64,000 bases of DNA from Brachybacterium avium (GCF_002216795.1 NZ_CP022316.1:2232001-2296000), one strand, 5' to 3'; shown: positions 33,144-47,308, counted from the stretch's first letter. Made by a program: numbers and translations. The notes: generated from the letters alone by a model not told the origin.

Positions 33144-34783
33144 GCCTCCGCTCCGCTCTGGGCGGGGCGCGCCGATTCAGAGGCAGGCTCCGGCAGCGGG
33201 GAGGCGGAGTGGTCGCCGCGCAGTCGCTTGGCGACCAGCTCAGCGCTGATCAGACACATCGGCAGGCCGATCCCCGGGATCGTGCTGGAGCCCGCGTAGA
33301 GCAGGGAGTCGACCTTCCGCGAGGTGTTCCCGGCGCGCAGGAACGCGCTCTGGCGCAGGGTGTGCGCCGGGCCGAGCATGCCGCCCTTCCAGGTGCGCAG
33401 ATCGGTGGCGAACTCCTCCGGGCCGACGGTGCGGCGCACCACCACTCGCTCGGCCAGGTCAGGGATCCCTGCCCAGGCGGCGATCTGTGCGAGGGCCTCG
33501 TCGGCGATCGCCTCGACCTCCGCCGATCCCGTCCCGTCGACCCCGCCGTGCCCCAGGCCGGGCTCGGCCGGCATCGGGACCAGCACGAACAGGTTCTCCT
33601 GCCCGGACGGGGCGACCGAGGGATCGGTCGCCGAGGGCCGGCACACGTAGAGCGAGGCCGGGGAGGGGACGCGCCCCTGGCGGATCGCCCCGAAGTTCTC
33701 GCCCCAGTCCCGGGTGAAGAACAGGCTGTGGTGGGCCAGCTGCGGCAGCGGCCCCTCCACCCCCAGCATGAGCAGCACGGCGCCCGGGCCGGAGGTGGCC
33801 CGCTCCCACCAGCGCTGCGGGTAGGTCTGCAGCGCCGGGGGCAGCATCGTGGTCTCCACGTGGTGGAGATCGGCGGTCGCGACGACCACGTCGGCGGGCA
33901 GCTCGTGCACGGTCCCGTCGGCCTCCTGGATCTCGACGCCGACCGCCCGGGGGCGGCGCCGGCCCGGCTGCGGGGTGGTGAGGATCCGCGTGGCGCGGGT
34001 GCCGGTGCGCAGGTGCACGCCCTCGCGCTCGGCGAGCCGGGCGATCACCTCGATCAGCCGGGCGAACCCGCCCTGGGGGTAGAGCACCCCACCGGTGAGG
34101 TCCATGGCGCTCATCAGGTGGTACATGCTCGGAGTGCGATCGGGGGAGGAGCCCAGGAACACGGCCGGGTAGCCGAGGATCTGGCGCAGCCGCGGGTCCT
34201 GGAACCGGCGGCCCACGAAGCGCTCGAGCGGCTCGAGGAGCAGCTGCAGCAGCTGCGGAGCCCGGGCGATCAGCGGCGCGGTCAGCAGCTCGCGGCGGCG
34301 GGTGAACGAGGAGTAGAGGAAGTGCTCCAGCGCCATCTCGTAGGTGTGCTGGGCGGAGTCGAGGTACTGGTCCAGGGCTCGCCCGGCGCCCGGCTCGATC
34401 GCCTCGAAGGCGGTCGCGTTCTTGGCCACGGAGGCGTGGACGTCCACCGGCTCCTGGTGGTCCTCGAAGAACACCCGGTAGCCGGGGTCCAGCCCCGCGA
34501 GGTCCAGCTGCTCGGCGGCGGAGGTGCCGAGCAGGCGGAAGAAGTGGTCGAACACCTCGGGCATCAGGTACCAGGAGGGGCCGGTGTCGAAGCGGAATCC
34601 GTCCTGCTCCCAGCTGCCGGCCCGGCCGCCGAGCTGCTCGCGCGCCTCGACCAGCTCCACCCGGCAGCCGTCGTGGGCCAGCAGCGCGGCGGTGGCGAGG
34701 CCGGAGATCCCGCCGCCGATCACCACGGCGGTCCGGACCGGGGCGCTCGAGCCCTGGGCCGTCGGGGTGGGGCGGGCGCTCAT
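33140..34783 (-). CDS. crtI: Phytoene desaturase
   Basis: 547 residues. N-terminal FAD motif VIGGGISGLATAALLAHDG followed by GGRAGSWEQDGFRFDTGPSWYL, and C-terminal CrtI signature SIPGIGLPMCLISAELVAKRL. Introduces double bonds into phytoene to give lycopene at the membrane. The frame is open far upstream, but ATG 34783, overlapping the crtB stop, begins the conserved fold. Confidence 0.95.
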   Translation of the reverse strand: MSARPTPTAQGSSAPVRTAVVIGGGISGLATAALLAHDGCRVELVEAREQLGGRAGSWEQDGFRFDTGPSWYLMPEVFDHFFRLLGTSAAEQLDLAGLDPGYRVFFEDHQEPVDVHASVAKNATAFEAIEPGAGRALDQYLDSAQHTYEMALEHFLYSSFTRRRELLTAPLIARAPQLLQLLLEPLERFVGRRFQDPRLRQILGYPAVFLGSSPDRTPSMYHLMSAMDLTGGVLYPQGGFARLIEVIARLAEREGVHLRTGTRATRILTTPQPGRRRPRAVGVEIQEADGTVHELPADVVVATADLHHVETTMLPPALQTYPQRWWERATSGPGAVLLMLGVEGPLPQLAHHSLFFTRDWGENFGAIRQGRVPSPASLYVCRPSATDPSVAPSGQENLFVLVPMPAEPGLGHGGVDGTGSAEVEAIADEALAQIAAWAGIPDLAERVVVRRTVGPEEFATDLRTWKGGMLGPAHTLRQSAFLRAGNTSRKVDSLLYAGSSTIPGIGLPMCLISAELVAKRLRGDHSASPLPEPASESARPAQSGAEA

Positions 34784-35646
34784 CGGCGGGCCCCGAGCAC
34801 GGCACGGGCCATGATCACTGCTTTCTCGTGGTCGGGGACCCGCACCCGGGAGCGGCGGATCTGCTGGGCCGGGGTGGCGCGCAGCCGGCGCGAGAGAGCG
34901 CCGTAGAAGCCGTGGGCGGCGGCCACAGCGCGGCGGCTGGAGACGGGCAGGTGCGGTATCGCCGTCGCCGCATGGGCGAGGTCGGCATCGATGTCGTCGA
35001 GCAGGCGGTCGCGCTCGAGATCGCCGAAGTCCTCGACGTCCAGGCCCGGGAAGTAGGTGCGGCCCAGCTCGTCGTGGTCCTCGGCGAGGTCGCGCAGGAA
35101 GTTCACCTTCTGGAAGGCGGCGCCGAGGGCGCTCGCCGCCGGGGCGAGCCGCGCACAGGCGGCGTCGTCCCCGTCCAGGAAGACGCGCAGGCACATCAGC
35201 CCCACCACCTCGGCGGAGCCGTGCACGTACTCCGCCAGGCTCGCGTCGTCGTGCGCGGAGACGTCGAGGTCCGCGCGCATGGAGGCGAAGAAGGGGTCGA
35301 TGAGGGCGGGGCCGATGCCGCAGCGTCGCGCGGTGAGGGCGAAGGCCTGCACCACGAGGTTGGTGGACCGGGCACCGGCGACGGCGCGCGCCGTCTCGGC
35401 GGCGAGGTCGTCCAGCAGCCGGGACCGCTCGGCGGCGGGGAACGTCGGGTCGGGGTCGTCGACCGTCTCGTCGGCGATGCGGACCAGGGCATAGATGCTG
35501 CGCACGTGGGTGCGCACCGGCTCGTCGAGCAGCCGGGTCGCCCAGCCGAAGGACGTGGAGTAGCCGGCGATCACGCAGCCGGCGCTGCGCTGGGCGACCC
35601 GGTCGTAGCGGGTGGTCGCGGCGTGTGCCGCGCTGCGCGCCGTCAC
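34780..35646 (-). CDS. crtB: Phytoene synthase
   Basis: 288 residues of the squalene/phytoene synthase family. The first Asp-rich motif is RIADETVDD and the second FLRDLAEDHDELGRTYFP; YALVRIAD and QKVNFLRDL are family hallmarks. Condenses two GGPP to phytoene. Starts with GTG 35646, overlapping the tspO stop codon (GTGA). Confidence 0.94.
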   Translation of the reverse strand: MTARSAAHAATTRYDRVAQRSAGCVIAGYSTSFGWATRLLDEPVRTHVRSIYALVRIADETVDDPDPTFPAAERSRLLDDLAAETARAVAGARSTNLVVQAFALTARRCGIGPALIDPFFASMRADLDVSAHDDASLAEYVHGSAEVVGLMCLRVFLDGDDAACARLAPAASALGAAFQKVNFLRDLAEDHDELGRTYFPGLDVEDFGDLERDRLLDDIDADLAHAATAIPHLPVSSRRAVAAAHGFYGALSRRLRATPAQQIRRSRVRVPDHEKAVIMARAVLGARR

Positions 35647-36464
35647 CGGGCCCTCCCCGCCGTCGCCGGCGCCGTGCGCGTCGTGGCCGCGGCCCCGCGG
35701 CGGTGGGGCAGGACCCACTGCGCGGCGGCGGCGAGGGCGATCACGGCGGCGGCGACCCCGGCCGCGATCGCGACGGCAGGGGCGTGGGGCTCGTCCGTCG
35801 CGCGGCCGACGGCGATCCAGGCCAGCCCCCAGATCATCGCCAGCGGCGCGGCGACCGGGCGGCGACCGGCGACGGTCAGCGCGACACCGATCACCGCCAC
35901 CACCGCGAGCACCGCTACGGCCAGCAGCGAGGGGACGCCGAAGCCCGAGAACCCGGCGCCCGTGAGTGCGGCGGCGATGTTCGCACAGGTCGCGACGCTG
36001 ACCCAGCCGAGGTACAGCCCGAAGGTGCCGTCCACGACGATCCGCTCGAGCCCGCCGCCGGGCGGCACGGCCGTGAGGCGGCGGAAGAGATCCGCGAGAA
36101 CCGCCAGCAGCAGCACGATCACCACCACGCTGAGCGCGACCCAGCCGGCCTGGATGGTGAGGATCCATGCGGCGTTCAGCAGCAGCGAGGCGATCGCCTG
36201 CGGGGCGATGCGGCGTGCATCGCGCCGGTCCCACCACTGCCACAGCGTGAAGGCACCGAGGCCGACATAGATGACCGACCAGATCATGAAGGCCGAACCG
36301 GCGGGGGCGAGGTGGGTGGCGTCGGCGGCGAGCAGACCACCGGCGGCCTCGTCGATCGGATCACCGCCGAAGGCGCCGACGCCGATCGCGGTGCCGACCA
36401 TCGCCAGCAGGAAGCTCACGCTCACGGCGAGATGACGGACGAGGGGACGGGAGGAGCGGGTCAT
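35643..36464 (-). CDS. TspO/MBR-like tryptophan-rich membrane protein
   Basis: 273 residues. The core (APAGSAFMIWSVIYVGLGAFTLWQWW ... LLLNAAWILTIQAGW ... GLYLGWVSVATCANIAAAL) is the TspO-like five-helix bundle, here extended by further C-terminal helices and a basic tail. TspO proteins bind porphyrins and other lipophiles. In Rhodobacter, TspO tunes pigment gene expression, which makes its place inside a carotenoid operon notable. Overlaps its neighbours by 4 nt on both sides. Confidence 0.85.
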   Translation of the reverse strand: MTRSSRPLVRHLAVSVSFLLAMVGTAIGVGAFGGDPIDEAAGGLLAADATHLAPAGSAFMIWSVIYVGLGAFTLWQWWDRRDARRIAPQAIASLLLNAAWILTIQAGWVALSVVVIVLLLAVLADLFRRLTAVPPGGGLERIVVDGTFGLYLGWVSVATCANIAAALTGAGFSGFGVPSLLAVAVLAVVAVIGVALTVAGRRPVAAPLAMIWGLAWIAVGRATDEPHAPAVAIAAGVAAAVIALAAAAQWVLPHRRGAAATTRTAPATAGRAR

Positions 36465-38053
36465 GCGGTCCCTCCGGGAGCATCGGGGTCGTCGGGCGAG
36501 CGGGAGACGCCGGACGTCGTGGCGGCGTCGTGGGGAGTCGGCCGGTCCCGGCCGTAGCCGGGCGCGGCGGTCTCCGCGGCGCGAGCGATGTTGCGCTGCA
36601 TGCCGCCGAAGACGATCCCATGGAAGGGCCAGACGGCCCACCAGTAGAGGTCCCCGAGCAGCCCGCGGGGATGGTAGATCGCGCGCTGGTGGAGGATCGC
36701 GCGCCTGTCGTCGGTGGGTTCCACCGCCAGCTCGAGCCAGGCCTGTCCGGGCAGCCGCATCTCGGCGCGCAGGCGCAGCAGGCGACCGTCCTCGATGCGC
36801 TCGACCCGCCACCAGTCCAGCGCGTCGCCGACGACGAGCCGGTCGGGGTGGCGGCGGCCGCGCCGCAGCCCGGGCCCGCCGACGAAGCGGTCCATCAGCC
36901 CGCGCGCGATCCAGCCCAGGCGCCAGGAGTACCAGCCGCGCCGGCCGCCGATGCCCTCGATCACGTCCCACAGGGTCTCGGCGGAGGCGTCGACGCGGCG
37001 CTCGCGCTGGTCGCCGCGCACGATCCCGCCGGACCAGTCCGGATCCTCGGGCAGTGGGGCGGACGGCGCTCCGGCGGGTGTCGCGGAGTGCCAGGCGGTC
37101 GCGACGTCGAGCTCGCGGATGCGGGTCAGAGCCAGCTCGATCGCGCGATCCACCCCGGTCAGGCCTCCCTCGGGGGCGGGCACGAGATCGCGCAGATCGT
37201 GCTCTGCGGCCACGGACTCGTGGATGAGCGACTCGACCAGCGGGCGGGCGATCCCGGTGGGCACCGGGGTGACCAGACCGATCCAATGGCTGGCCAGGCG
37301 CGGGGTCAGCACCGGTACCGTCCGGATGGGCCGTCGGGGGAGGCCCGCGGCGCGGGCGTAGGCGTGCAGCAGCTCGGCGAAGGTCAGCACGTCCGGGCCG
37401 CCGACGTCGAAGGTGCGGTTCGGGGCGCCCTCGAGCCGGGCCGCCGCGACGAGATAGTGGAGCACGTCGCGCACGGCAGTCGGCTGGATCCGGTTGCGCA
37501 CCCACTGCGGGGCGATCATCACCGGGAGCCGCTCGGCGAGGTGGCGCATGATCTCGAAGGAGGCGCTGCCGGAGCCGAGGATCACCGCCGCTCGCAGCAC
37601 CACGGCAGGGACCGGGCCGGCCAGCATGATGTCCCCGACCTCCTTGCGGGAGGCCATGTGCGCCGAGAGCTCCACGCCCTCGGGGTGGATGCCGCCGAGG
37701 TAGACGATCCGCCGCACGTCGGCGCGCGCCGCGGCGTCGGCGAAGGACTGCGCGCCCTGCCGGTCGCGCTCGGCGAAGCTGCGGCCCCCGCCCATGGCGT
37801 GGATCAGGTAGTAGGCGACGTCGATCCCCTCGAGCGCGGCATCCAGGCTCGCCGGGTCTCCCACGTCGGCCTCGACCACCTCGACCTGGTCCCGCCAGGG
37901 ACGGTCCTCGAGCCGGTCGGCGTGGCGCGCCATGGCGCGCACCCGCAGCCCGGCCTCCAGCAGGGCGGGGACCAGGCGGCCGCCGATGTAGCCGCTGGCA
38001 CCGGTGACCAGGACCAGCGGGGCGTCGTCAGGGCGGGAAGCGGGACTGCTCAT
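36461..38053 (-). CDS. SDR (NmrA-like) oxidoreductase fused to DUF2867 domain
   Basis: 530 residues. N-terminal atypical SDR (VLVTGASGYIGGRLVPALLEAG, residues about 14-35). The C-terminal 170 residues (WSGGIVRGDQRERRVDASAETLWDVIEGIGG ... AILHQRAIYHPRGLLGDLYWWAVWPFH) form the SRPBCC-like DUF2867 domain, which binds hydrophobic ligands. Lies between crtE and tspO with 4-nt overlaps, so it is part of the carotenoid operon. Its reaction is unknown; a lipid or carotenoid substrate is inferred from position only. Confidence 0.87.
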   Translation of the reverse strand: MSSPASRPDDAPLVLVTGASGYIGGRLVPALLEAGLRVRAMARHADRLEDRPWRDQVEVVEADVGDPASLDAALEGIDVAYYLIHAMGGGRSFAERDRQGAQSFADAAARADVRRIVYLGGIHPEGVELSAHMASRKEVGDIMLAGPVPAVVLRAAVILGSGSASFEIMRHLAERLPVMIAPQWVRNRIQPTAVRDVLHYLVAAARLEGAPNRTFDVGGPDVLTFAELLHAYARAAGLPRRPIRTVPVLTPRLASHWIGLVTPVPTGIARPLVESLIHESVAAEHDLRDLVPAPEGGLTGVDRAIELALTRIRELDVATAWHSATPAGAPSAPLPEDPDWSGGIVRGDQRERRVDASAETLWDVIEGIGGRRGWYSWRLGWIARGLMDRFVGGPGLRRGRRHPDRLVVGDALDWWRVERIEDGRLLRLRAEMRLPGQAWLELAVEPTDDRRAILHQRAIYHPRGLLGDLYWWAVWPFHGIVFGGMQRNIARAAETAAPGYGRDRPTPHDAATTSGVSRSPDDPDAPGGTA

Positions 38054-39189
38054 GCGGGGAGTCCTTGTTCTGAGCGGCGTTCTGCGCGGCGCCGGGCCGG
38101 CGCCGCGTCGGTGGGAACGGTCGTGGGCAGCGTGAGGTCCGCTGCACGGAGGATCTTCGCGGTCGCGAGGTCGAGCGAGACGGCGAGGTCCGGCGGCAGG
38201 TCGTGGCGCGCCGCCGCCTCCGCCGCGCTGGTCACGTGCCAGCGGGCGAGGTCCTCGACCCAGGCGCGCGAGCCGCCGGAGGTCAGCAGGTCCCTCGCCC
38301 GGCGGGCGTCCGCCTCGCCGAGGTCCTCGCGCCCCAGCAGCGGCTGCAGCGCGGACCAGGCATCGGTGGTCGAGGCGTGGGCGATGAGGGCGGTGCGCTT
38401 GCCCTCGCGCAGGTCGCCGAGTGCGCTCTTGCCGGTGCGGCTCTCGTCGCCGAACACGCCGAGCAGATCGTCGAACAGCTGGAAGCCGATGCCGAGCAGG
38501 CTGCCGATCTCGTCGAGGGCGGCGAGCACCTCGGGGGAGGCGTCGGCCAGGATCGCGCCGGCCCGCAGCGGCAGCTGGAAGGAGTACAGGGCGGTCTTCA
38601 GCTCGGCGACGGCGAGCGCCTCCCGCAGCACCACGGAGCCGTGCGCGGGCCCCAGCTGGAGGCGCACGTCGGCGAGCTCCCCGGCGGCTGTGGCGTGCAG
38701 GGTGCTCTCGAACAGGTCCAGCAGACGCTCGGTGACGGCGCTGGGGGCCTCGCAGCGGGCGATGGCCCGCATCGCCGCGATCAGCCCCAGGTCGCCGGCG
38801 AGGATGCCGGCCGCGTCGCCCAGCCGCTGCGCGTCGGCGGGGCCGGCGCCACGGCGTCGGGCGTCGGCGGCGATCCCTCCGGACAGGCTCGGCACACCGC
38901 GTCGGACCTGGTCGCCGTCGATCACGTCGTCCTGCACGACCAGGGCGGTGTGCAGCAGCTCGAGCGCCGCGGCCACCTGGACCGCGGCGGGCTCGCGAGT
39001 GCCTCCGAGCGCCCGGTGGGTGGACAGCAACAGGTTCGGGCGGAACCGCTTCCCGCCGTCGTTGGCCCGGGAGAAGGCCTCCCACAGATCGTGATGGTCG
39101 GGCAGGGGCAGGGCTCCGGGTCGGTGCGCACCGAGGGTCAGCAGACGCCGGATCTCGCCCTCGACGGCATGCAGGTGAGCGGCGGTCAT
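38050..39189 (-). CDS. crtE: Geranylgeranyl diphosphate synthase
   Basis: 379-residue polyprenyl synthetase. First Asp-rich motif D87-D91 (DDVID) and second FDDLLGVFGD from D240. GGKRFRPNL near 45-53 is the usual IPP-binding region. Makes C20 GGPP for CrtB. Overlaps the idi stop at 39186-39189 and the SDR start at 38050-38053. The last 30 residues are Arg/Ala-rich. Confidence 0.92.
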   Translation of the reverse strand: MTAAHLHAVEGEIRRLLTLGAHRPGALPLPDHHDLWEAFSRANDGGKRFRPNLLLSTHRALGGTREPAAVQVAAALELLHTALVVQDDVIDGDQVRRGVPSLSGGIAADARRRGAGPADAQRLGDAAGILAGDLGLIAAMRAIARCEAPSAVTERLLDLFESTLHATAAGELADVRLQLGPAHGSVVLREALAVAELKTALYSFQLPLRAGAILADASPEVLAALDEIGSLLGIGFQLFDDLLGVFGDESRTGKSALGDLREGKRTALIAHASTTDAWSALQPLLGREDLGEADARRARDLLTSGGSRAWVEDLARWHVTSAAEAAARHDLPPDLAVSLDLATAKILRAADLTLPTTVPTDAAPARRRAERRSEQGLPA

Positions 39190-39758
39190 GGAGTCCCCGC
39201 CGGGAACTGCTCGAGGACTCCGGTCAGCTGCGGGACCTGGGAGGCCGTCCATGGGCTGAGTATCCACGGTGAGAGCTCCACGAGCGAGGCCAGTTCGGCG
39301 GGGGAGACCCAGCGCAGGTCCATGACCTCCTCGGGGTTCGGCTCGGGCTCGCTCTCGGCAGCCGTGACGAAGACCGGGCAGATCTCGTTCTCGAGGATGC
39401 CGGAGGCGTCCACGGCGCGGTAGCGGAAATCGGGGAGCGCCTCCTGCGGGGCGGCCACGGCCATCCCCAGTTCGTGCCGGGCATGGCGGGTGATCGCCTC
39501 GGCGGACGTCTCGCCCTGCCGGGGGTGGCCGCAGAAGGAGTTGGTCCACACCCCGGGCCAGGTGCGCTTGGTCAGCGCGCGTCGGGTGAGCAGCACGCGA
39601 CCGTCCTCACGCACCGCGTAGCAGGAGAAGGCCAGGTGGAGCGGGGTGTGTGGTGAGTGGACGGTGGAGCGCGGAGCCAGCCCGCGGGGGGACCCGTCGG
39701 CGTCCATGAGGATGACGTGGTCCTCCACGGCAGGCTGGGAAGGACGGGTGTCGGTCAT
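39186..39758 (-). CDS. idi: Isopentenyl-diphosphate delta-isomerase, type I
   Basis: 190-residue Nudix-fold isomerase. Catalytic Cys in TNSFCGHPRQGE and the Nudix-like helix RHARHELGM; metal ligands in HLAFSCY and ENEICPVF. Interconverts IPP and DMAPP, both needed here since crtEb uses DMAPP. AGGAG precedes ATG 39758. First gene of the carotenoid operon, divergent from the MarR gene. Confidence 0.94.
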   Translation of the reverse strand: MTDTRPSQPAVEDHVILMDADGSPRGLAPRSTVHSPHTPLHLAFSCYAVREDGRVLLTRRALTKRTWPGVWTNSFCGHPRQGETSAEAITRHARHELGMAVAAPQEALPDFRYRAVDASGILENEICPVFVTAAESEPEPNPEEVMDLRWVSPAELASLVELSPWILSPWTASQVPQLTGVLEQFPAGTP

Positions 39759-39784
39759 GAGCACTCCTGGATGATCGTTAGCCT

Positions 39785-39808
39785 GTCTATGCAAATGGAC
39801 TGTAGCAT
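39785..39808. promoter_or_regulatory. Divergent crt/marR control region
   Basis: The 56-nt gap between idi and the MarR gene contains the imperfect palindrome GTCTATGCAAATGGAC (39785-39800; arms GTC-n-AT/AT-n-GAC), a candidate MarR operator. TAGCAT (39803-39808) ends 6 nt before the MarR ATG, implying a leaderless regulator transcript. Confidence 0.5.
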
Positions 39809-39814
39809 CCCGGC

Positions 39815-40345
39815 ATGACCCAGCACACACGGCGTGAGGACGAGACCGAGGCGCAGCCGTACTGGTACGGCGATGCCGATTGCGCCGTCGAACTGCTCGC
39901 CGCGACCCGCCGCTTCCGCAGCGCGGACCACGAGATGCGCCGACGCATGAGCGCCGGCATGGACATGAACACGACGGACCTCGCGGCGCTGAGATGCGTC
40001 ATCGCCCATGAGCTGGCCGACGACCCCATCACCCCGCTGCGGCTCGCTCAGCAGCTGGAGATCTCCGGCGCCTCCACGTCGAAGCTGCTCGACCGGCTCA
40101 CGGCCTCCGGGCACCTCGAGCGAGCACCCCATCCCCATGACGGGCGCTCCCGGATCGTGGTGGCCACCGACCATGCGCACTCCCAGGTCAGGGAGCGGCT
40201 CAGCGGTATGCACGAGCAGATGCTCGAGATCGCCCGGGCTGTGCCCGCATCGGCCCGGCAAGCGGCGATCGACTTCCTGCTCGCGATGGCCGACCACCTC
40301 GAGACCGAGGCGCCGCCCCGGCAGCTCACCCCGCCCGAGGAATGA
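39815..40345 (+). CDS. MarR-family regulator, CrtR-like by position
   Basis: 176 residues with a MarR winged helix (TPLRLAQQLEISGASTSKLLDRLTASGHLERAPHPHDGRSRIVVAT) around residues 70-115. In Corynebacterium glutamicum the MarR protein CrtR is divergent from the crtE operon, represses it and is released by GGPP. The same arrangement here suggests the same job for the idi-crt operon. Confidence 0.88.
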   Translation: MTQHTRREDETEAQPYWYGDADCAVELLAATRRFRSADHEMRRRMSAGMDMNTTDLAALRCVIAHELADDPITPLRLAQQLEISGASTSKLLDRLTASGHLERAPHPHDGRSRIVVATDHAHSQVRERLSGMHEQMLEIARAVPASARQAAIDFLLAMADHLETEAPPRQLTPPEE

Positions 40346-40475
40346 GGAGGGGCCCGCGGGAGCTGGGATACTGGAGCCCGCGGGCGAGAGCGTCCCGTCG
40401 TGAGCGGAGACCTCGGCGAGTGACCCCATCGCGACCCGAGGCGATCGTCGGGAAGAGACCCTGGAGGAGAACTCG

Positions 40476-41651
40476 ATGGCGTTGATCCGCTGGGCCGAGC
40501 GCGGCACCGAGCACATCGCACGCTGGCACTCGGAGAACGGCGCCCCGCCGCCGACTCGGCTGGAGGCTGTGGGTGACGATCTCACCGCGGATACGGCACT
40601 GCGCCGTTTGCGCTCCGGGACCACGCTCCTGTGGCGGGGCGACTACCCAGGCGCCCGCCAGCTGCTGGCCGCCATCGGGCGCCGGATCGACCGACGCAGC
40701 CCGCCTCCCAGCAACGACATCGCGCAGCTCTTCAGGGACCATCGAGCGCAGCGGGCACAACGGGCCAGGCTGCTGGGCGGCGTCGTGGTGCTCCTCGACC
40801 CCGGTCACCACCTCGCCCTGCGCCGCGCTCCCGACGTCGCCGAGGCCTGCCGGGAGGCCTACGGGGACAGCCAGGAGCCGATGCTCGTCTCGCTCCCCGA
40901 GCTGCTCGGCGTGCTCAGCGCCCACCAGTGGCAGCTGAAGGGGGTGCCGATCCCTGCGCTCGGTGAACGCATCCATGCCCGATACGGGGTGTTCTCGCCG
41001 GTGCGCTCGGAATACGTGGACCTCGTCGCCGAGGCCCCGTTGCCGGAGGTGGACGGGGGTGCGGAGGTTTTCGATCTTGGCACCGGTACCGGCGTACTGG
41101 CCGCGGTCCTCGCCCGCCGCGGAGCGGCGCACGTGGCCGCCACGGACCTGAACCCCCGCGCCGTGGCGTGCGCGAGGGAGAACCTCCAGCGCCTGGGCCT
41201 GCAGGACCGGGTCACCGTCAACGAGGCCGACCTCTTCCCGCCCGGACGCGCCGACCTGGTGGTCTGCAACCCGCCCTGGCTGCCGGGCACGGCCACCTCG
41301 GCCCTGGAGCTGGGCGTCTACGACGAGTCCTCGAGCATGCTGCGCGGCCTCCTCGAAGGACTCGGAGACCATCTGCGCCCCGGTGGAGAGTGCTGGCTGA
41401 TCCTCTCCGACCTCGCCGAGCATCTGCAGCTGCGCAGCCGGGACGAGCTGCGGCGCATGATCCGGGACGCCGGCCTCGAGGTCATCGACACCCTGTCCAC
41501 AGCGCCCCGCCACCCCCGCGCGAAGGACCCTGCCGACCTCCTTCATGCCGCTCGGTCCCAGGAGGCGACCATGCTCTGGCGCCTGCGCCCGGCGGGCAGC
41601 CGGCCCTCCGCACGACGCTCCGGCGCCAGCGCGGCGACTACCGCCGAGTAG
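40476..41651 (+). CDS. Class I SAM-dependent methyltransferase (HemK-like fold)
   Basis: 391 residues. An N-terminal domain of about 190 residues without a recognised motif is followed by motif I VFDLGTGTGVLAAVLARRG, motif II VAATDLNPRAVACA and the catalytic NPPW (VVCNPPWLPG). NPPW/NPPY enzymes methylate amide or exocyclic amino nitrogens in proteins, rRNA or DNA. It lies directly upstream of the rrn promoter, so an rRNA or ribosomal protein target is attractive but unproven. Confidence 0.87.
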   Translation: MALIRWAERGTEHIARWHSENGAPPPTRLEAVGDDLTADTALRRLRSGTTLLWRGDYPGARQLLAAIGRRIDRRSPPPSNDIAQLFRDHRAQRAQRARLLGGVVVLLDPGHHLALRRAPDVAEACREAYGDSQEPMLVSLPELLGVLSAHQWQLKGVPIPALGERIHARYGVFSPVRSEYVDLVAEAPLPEVDGGAEVFDLGTGTGVLAAVLARRGAAHVAATDLNPRAVACARENLQRLGLQDRVTVNEADLFPPGRADLVVCNPPWLPGTATSALELGVYDESSSMLRGLLEGLGDHLRPGGECWLILSDLAEHLQLRSRDELRRMIRDAGLEVIDTLSTAPRHPRAKDPADLLHAARSQEATMLWRLRPAGSRPSARRSGASAATTAE

Positions 41652-41662
41652 CCGTTGGCTGA

Positions 41663-41699
41663 CCTCGACAGACGCCCGAAAAACACGGTGTGGTCGAGG
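41663..41699 (+). terminator. Hairpin after the methyltransferase gene
   Basis: CCTCGAC (41663-41669) and GTCGAGG (41693-41699) form a 7-bp stem with a 23-nt loop, just before the rrn promoter. The long loop makes termination uncertain; it could instead be a binding site. Confidence 0.35.
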
Positions 41700-41724
41700 C
41701 CACTCGCGAAAGGGGCGTTCTGGC

Positions 41725-41753
41725 TTGACGGGGGTGTGCGGGGCCCGTAATGT
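41725..41753 (+). promoter_or_regulatory. rrn operon promoter
   Basis: TTGACG (41725-41730), a 17-nt spacer and TAATGT (41748-41753): a near-consensus sigma-70 promoter about 340 nt before the 16S gene. Confidence 0.75.
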
Positions 41754-41963
41754 TTCTCCTCGTGCCCCGGACAACGGGAACGAGGAACGGCCAGCGAGCC
41801 GGACCGAGTTTCCTTCACTGGCCAGGCATGACTGGTCTTCCGAGAGGGGATCGCGGCGCGGATCACACCGCACGGATTTGACTCGGAGAACTGAGCCGCA
41901 GTAGGTTAGCGGAGTTGCCTCGGAGCGGATGGCCCGGAAGGGTCCGATGCACTGAGTGCGCGT

Positions 41964-42055
41964 GTTGCTTGATATCTCAATAGCGTGTCTGTTTATTGAT
42001 GCCATTTAGTTTGAATGGCAATATTATACGGATGATACAGCAGTTTAATTTGCTG
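41964..42055 (+). promoter_or_regulatory. rRNA leader: antitermination/processing elements
   Basis: The AT-rich leader contains GTTGCTTGATATCTCAATAG (41964-41983), a close relative of GTTTCTTGAGAACTGCATAG in the 16S-23S spacer (about 43921). This element is known from actinobacterial rrn leaders and spacers and is linked to boxA-type antitermination. It is followed by a hairpin TGCCATT/AATGGCA (42000-42020, boxB-like) and CAGCA/TGCTG (42038-42055). No ORF is present. Confidence 0.6.
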
Positions 42056-42095
42056 GTTGTTTGTTTATTTTGTCAGGATATTGTTTTTCATGTTT

Positions 42096-47057
<4,962 letters not shown>

Positions 47058-47180
47058 AACAACATTTCTTTGTGTTGGTTGTTTGCTGTGTGTGTTTGCG
47101 TCCACTGTGCGGTTCTCGGGGAACAACCCTGACAGTCCGGGCTTTGTTGCTCGGGGTGTGGGGTCTGGTTGTCTCATTGT
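47058..47180 (+). other. 23S-5S spacer
   Basis: 123 nt, T/G-rich, no tRNA or ORF. Contains CCACTGTGCGGTTCTCGGGG, a likely processing element. Confidence 0.6.
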
Positions 47181-47300
47181 GTTACGGCGGTCATAGCGTC
47201 GAGGAAACGCCCGGTTCCATTCCGAACCCGGAAGCTAAGCTCGATTGCGCCGATGGTACTGCACTCGGGAGGGTGTGGGAGAGTAGGTCGCCGCCGGACA
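47181..47300 (+). rRNA. rrf: 5S ribosomal RNA
   Basis: About 120 nt beginning GTTACGGCGGTCATAGCGTC, with the conserved CCGAACCCGGAAGCTAAG loop, and ending GGTCGCCGCCGGACA, which pairs with the 5' end. Confidence 0.95.
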
Positions 47301-47308
47301 TCTTCATT

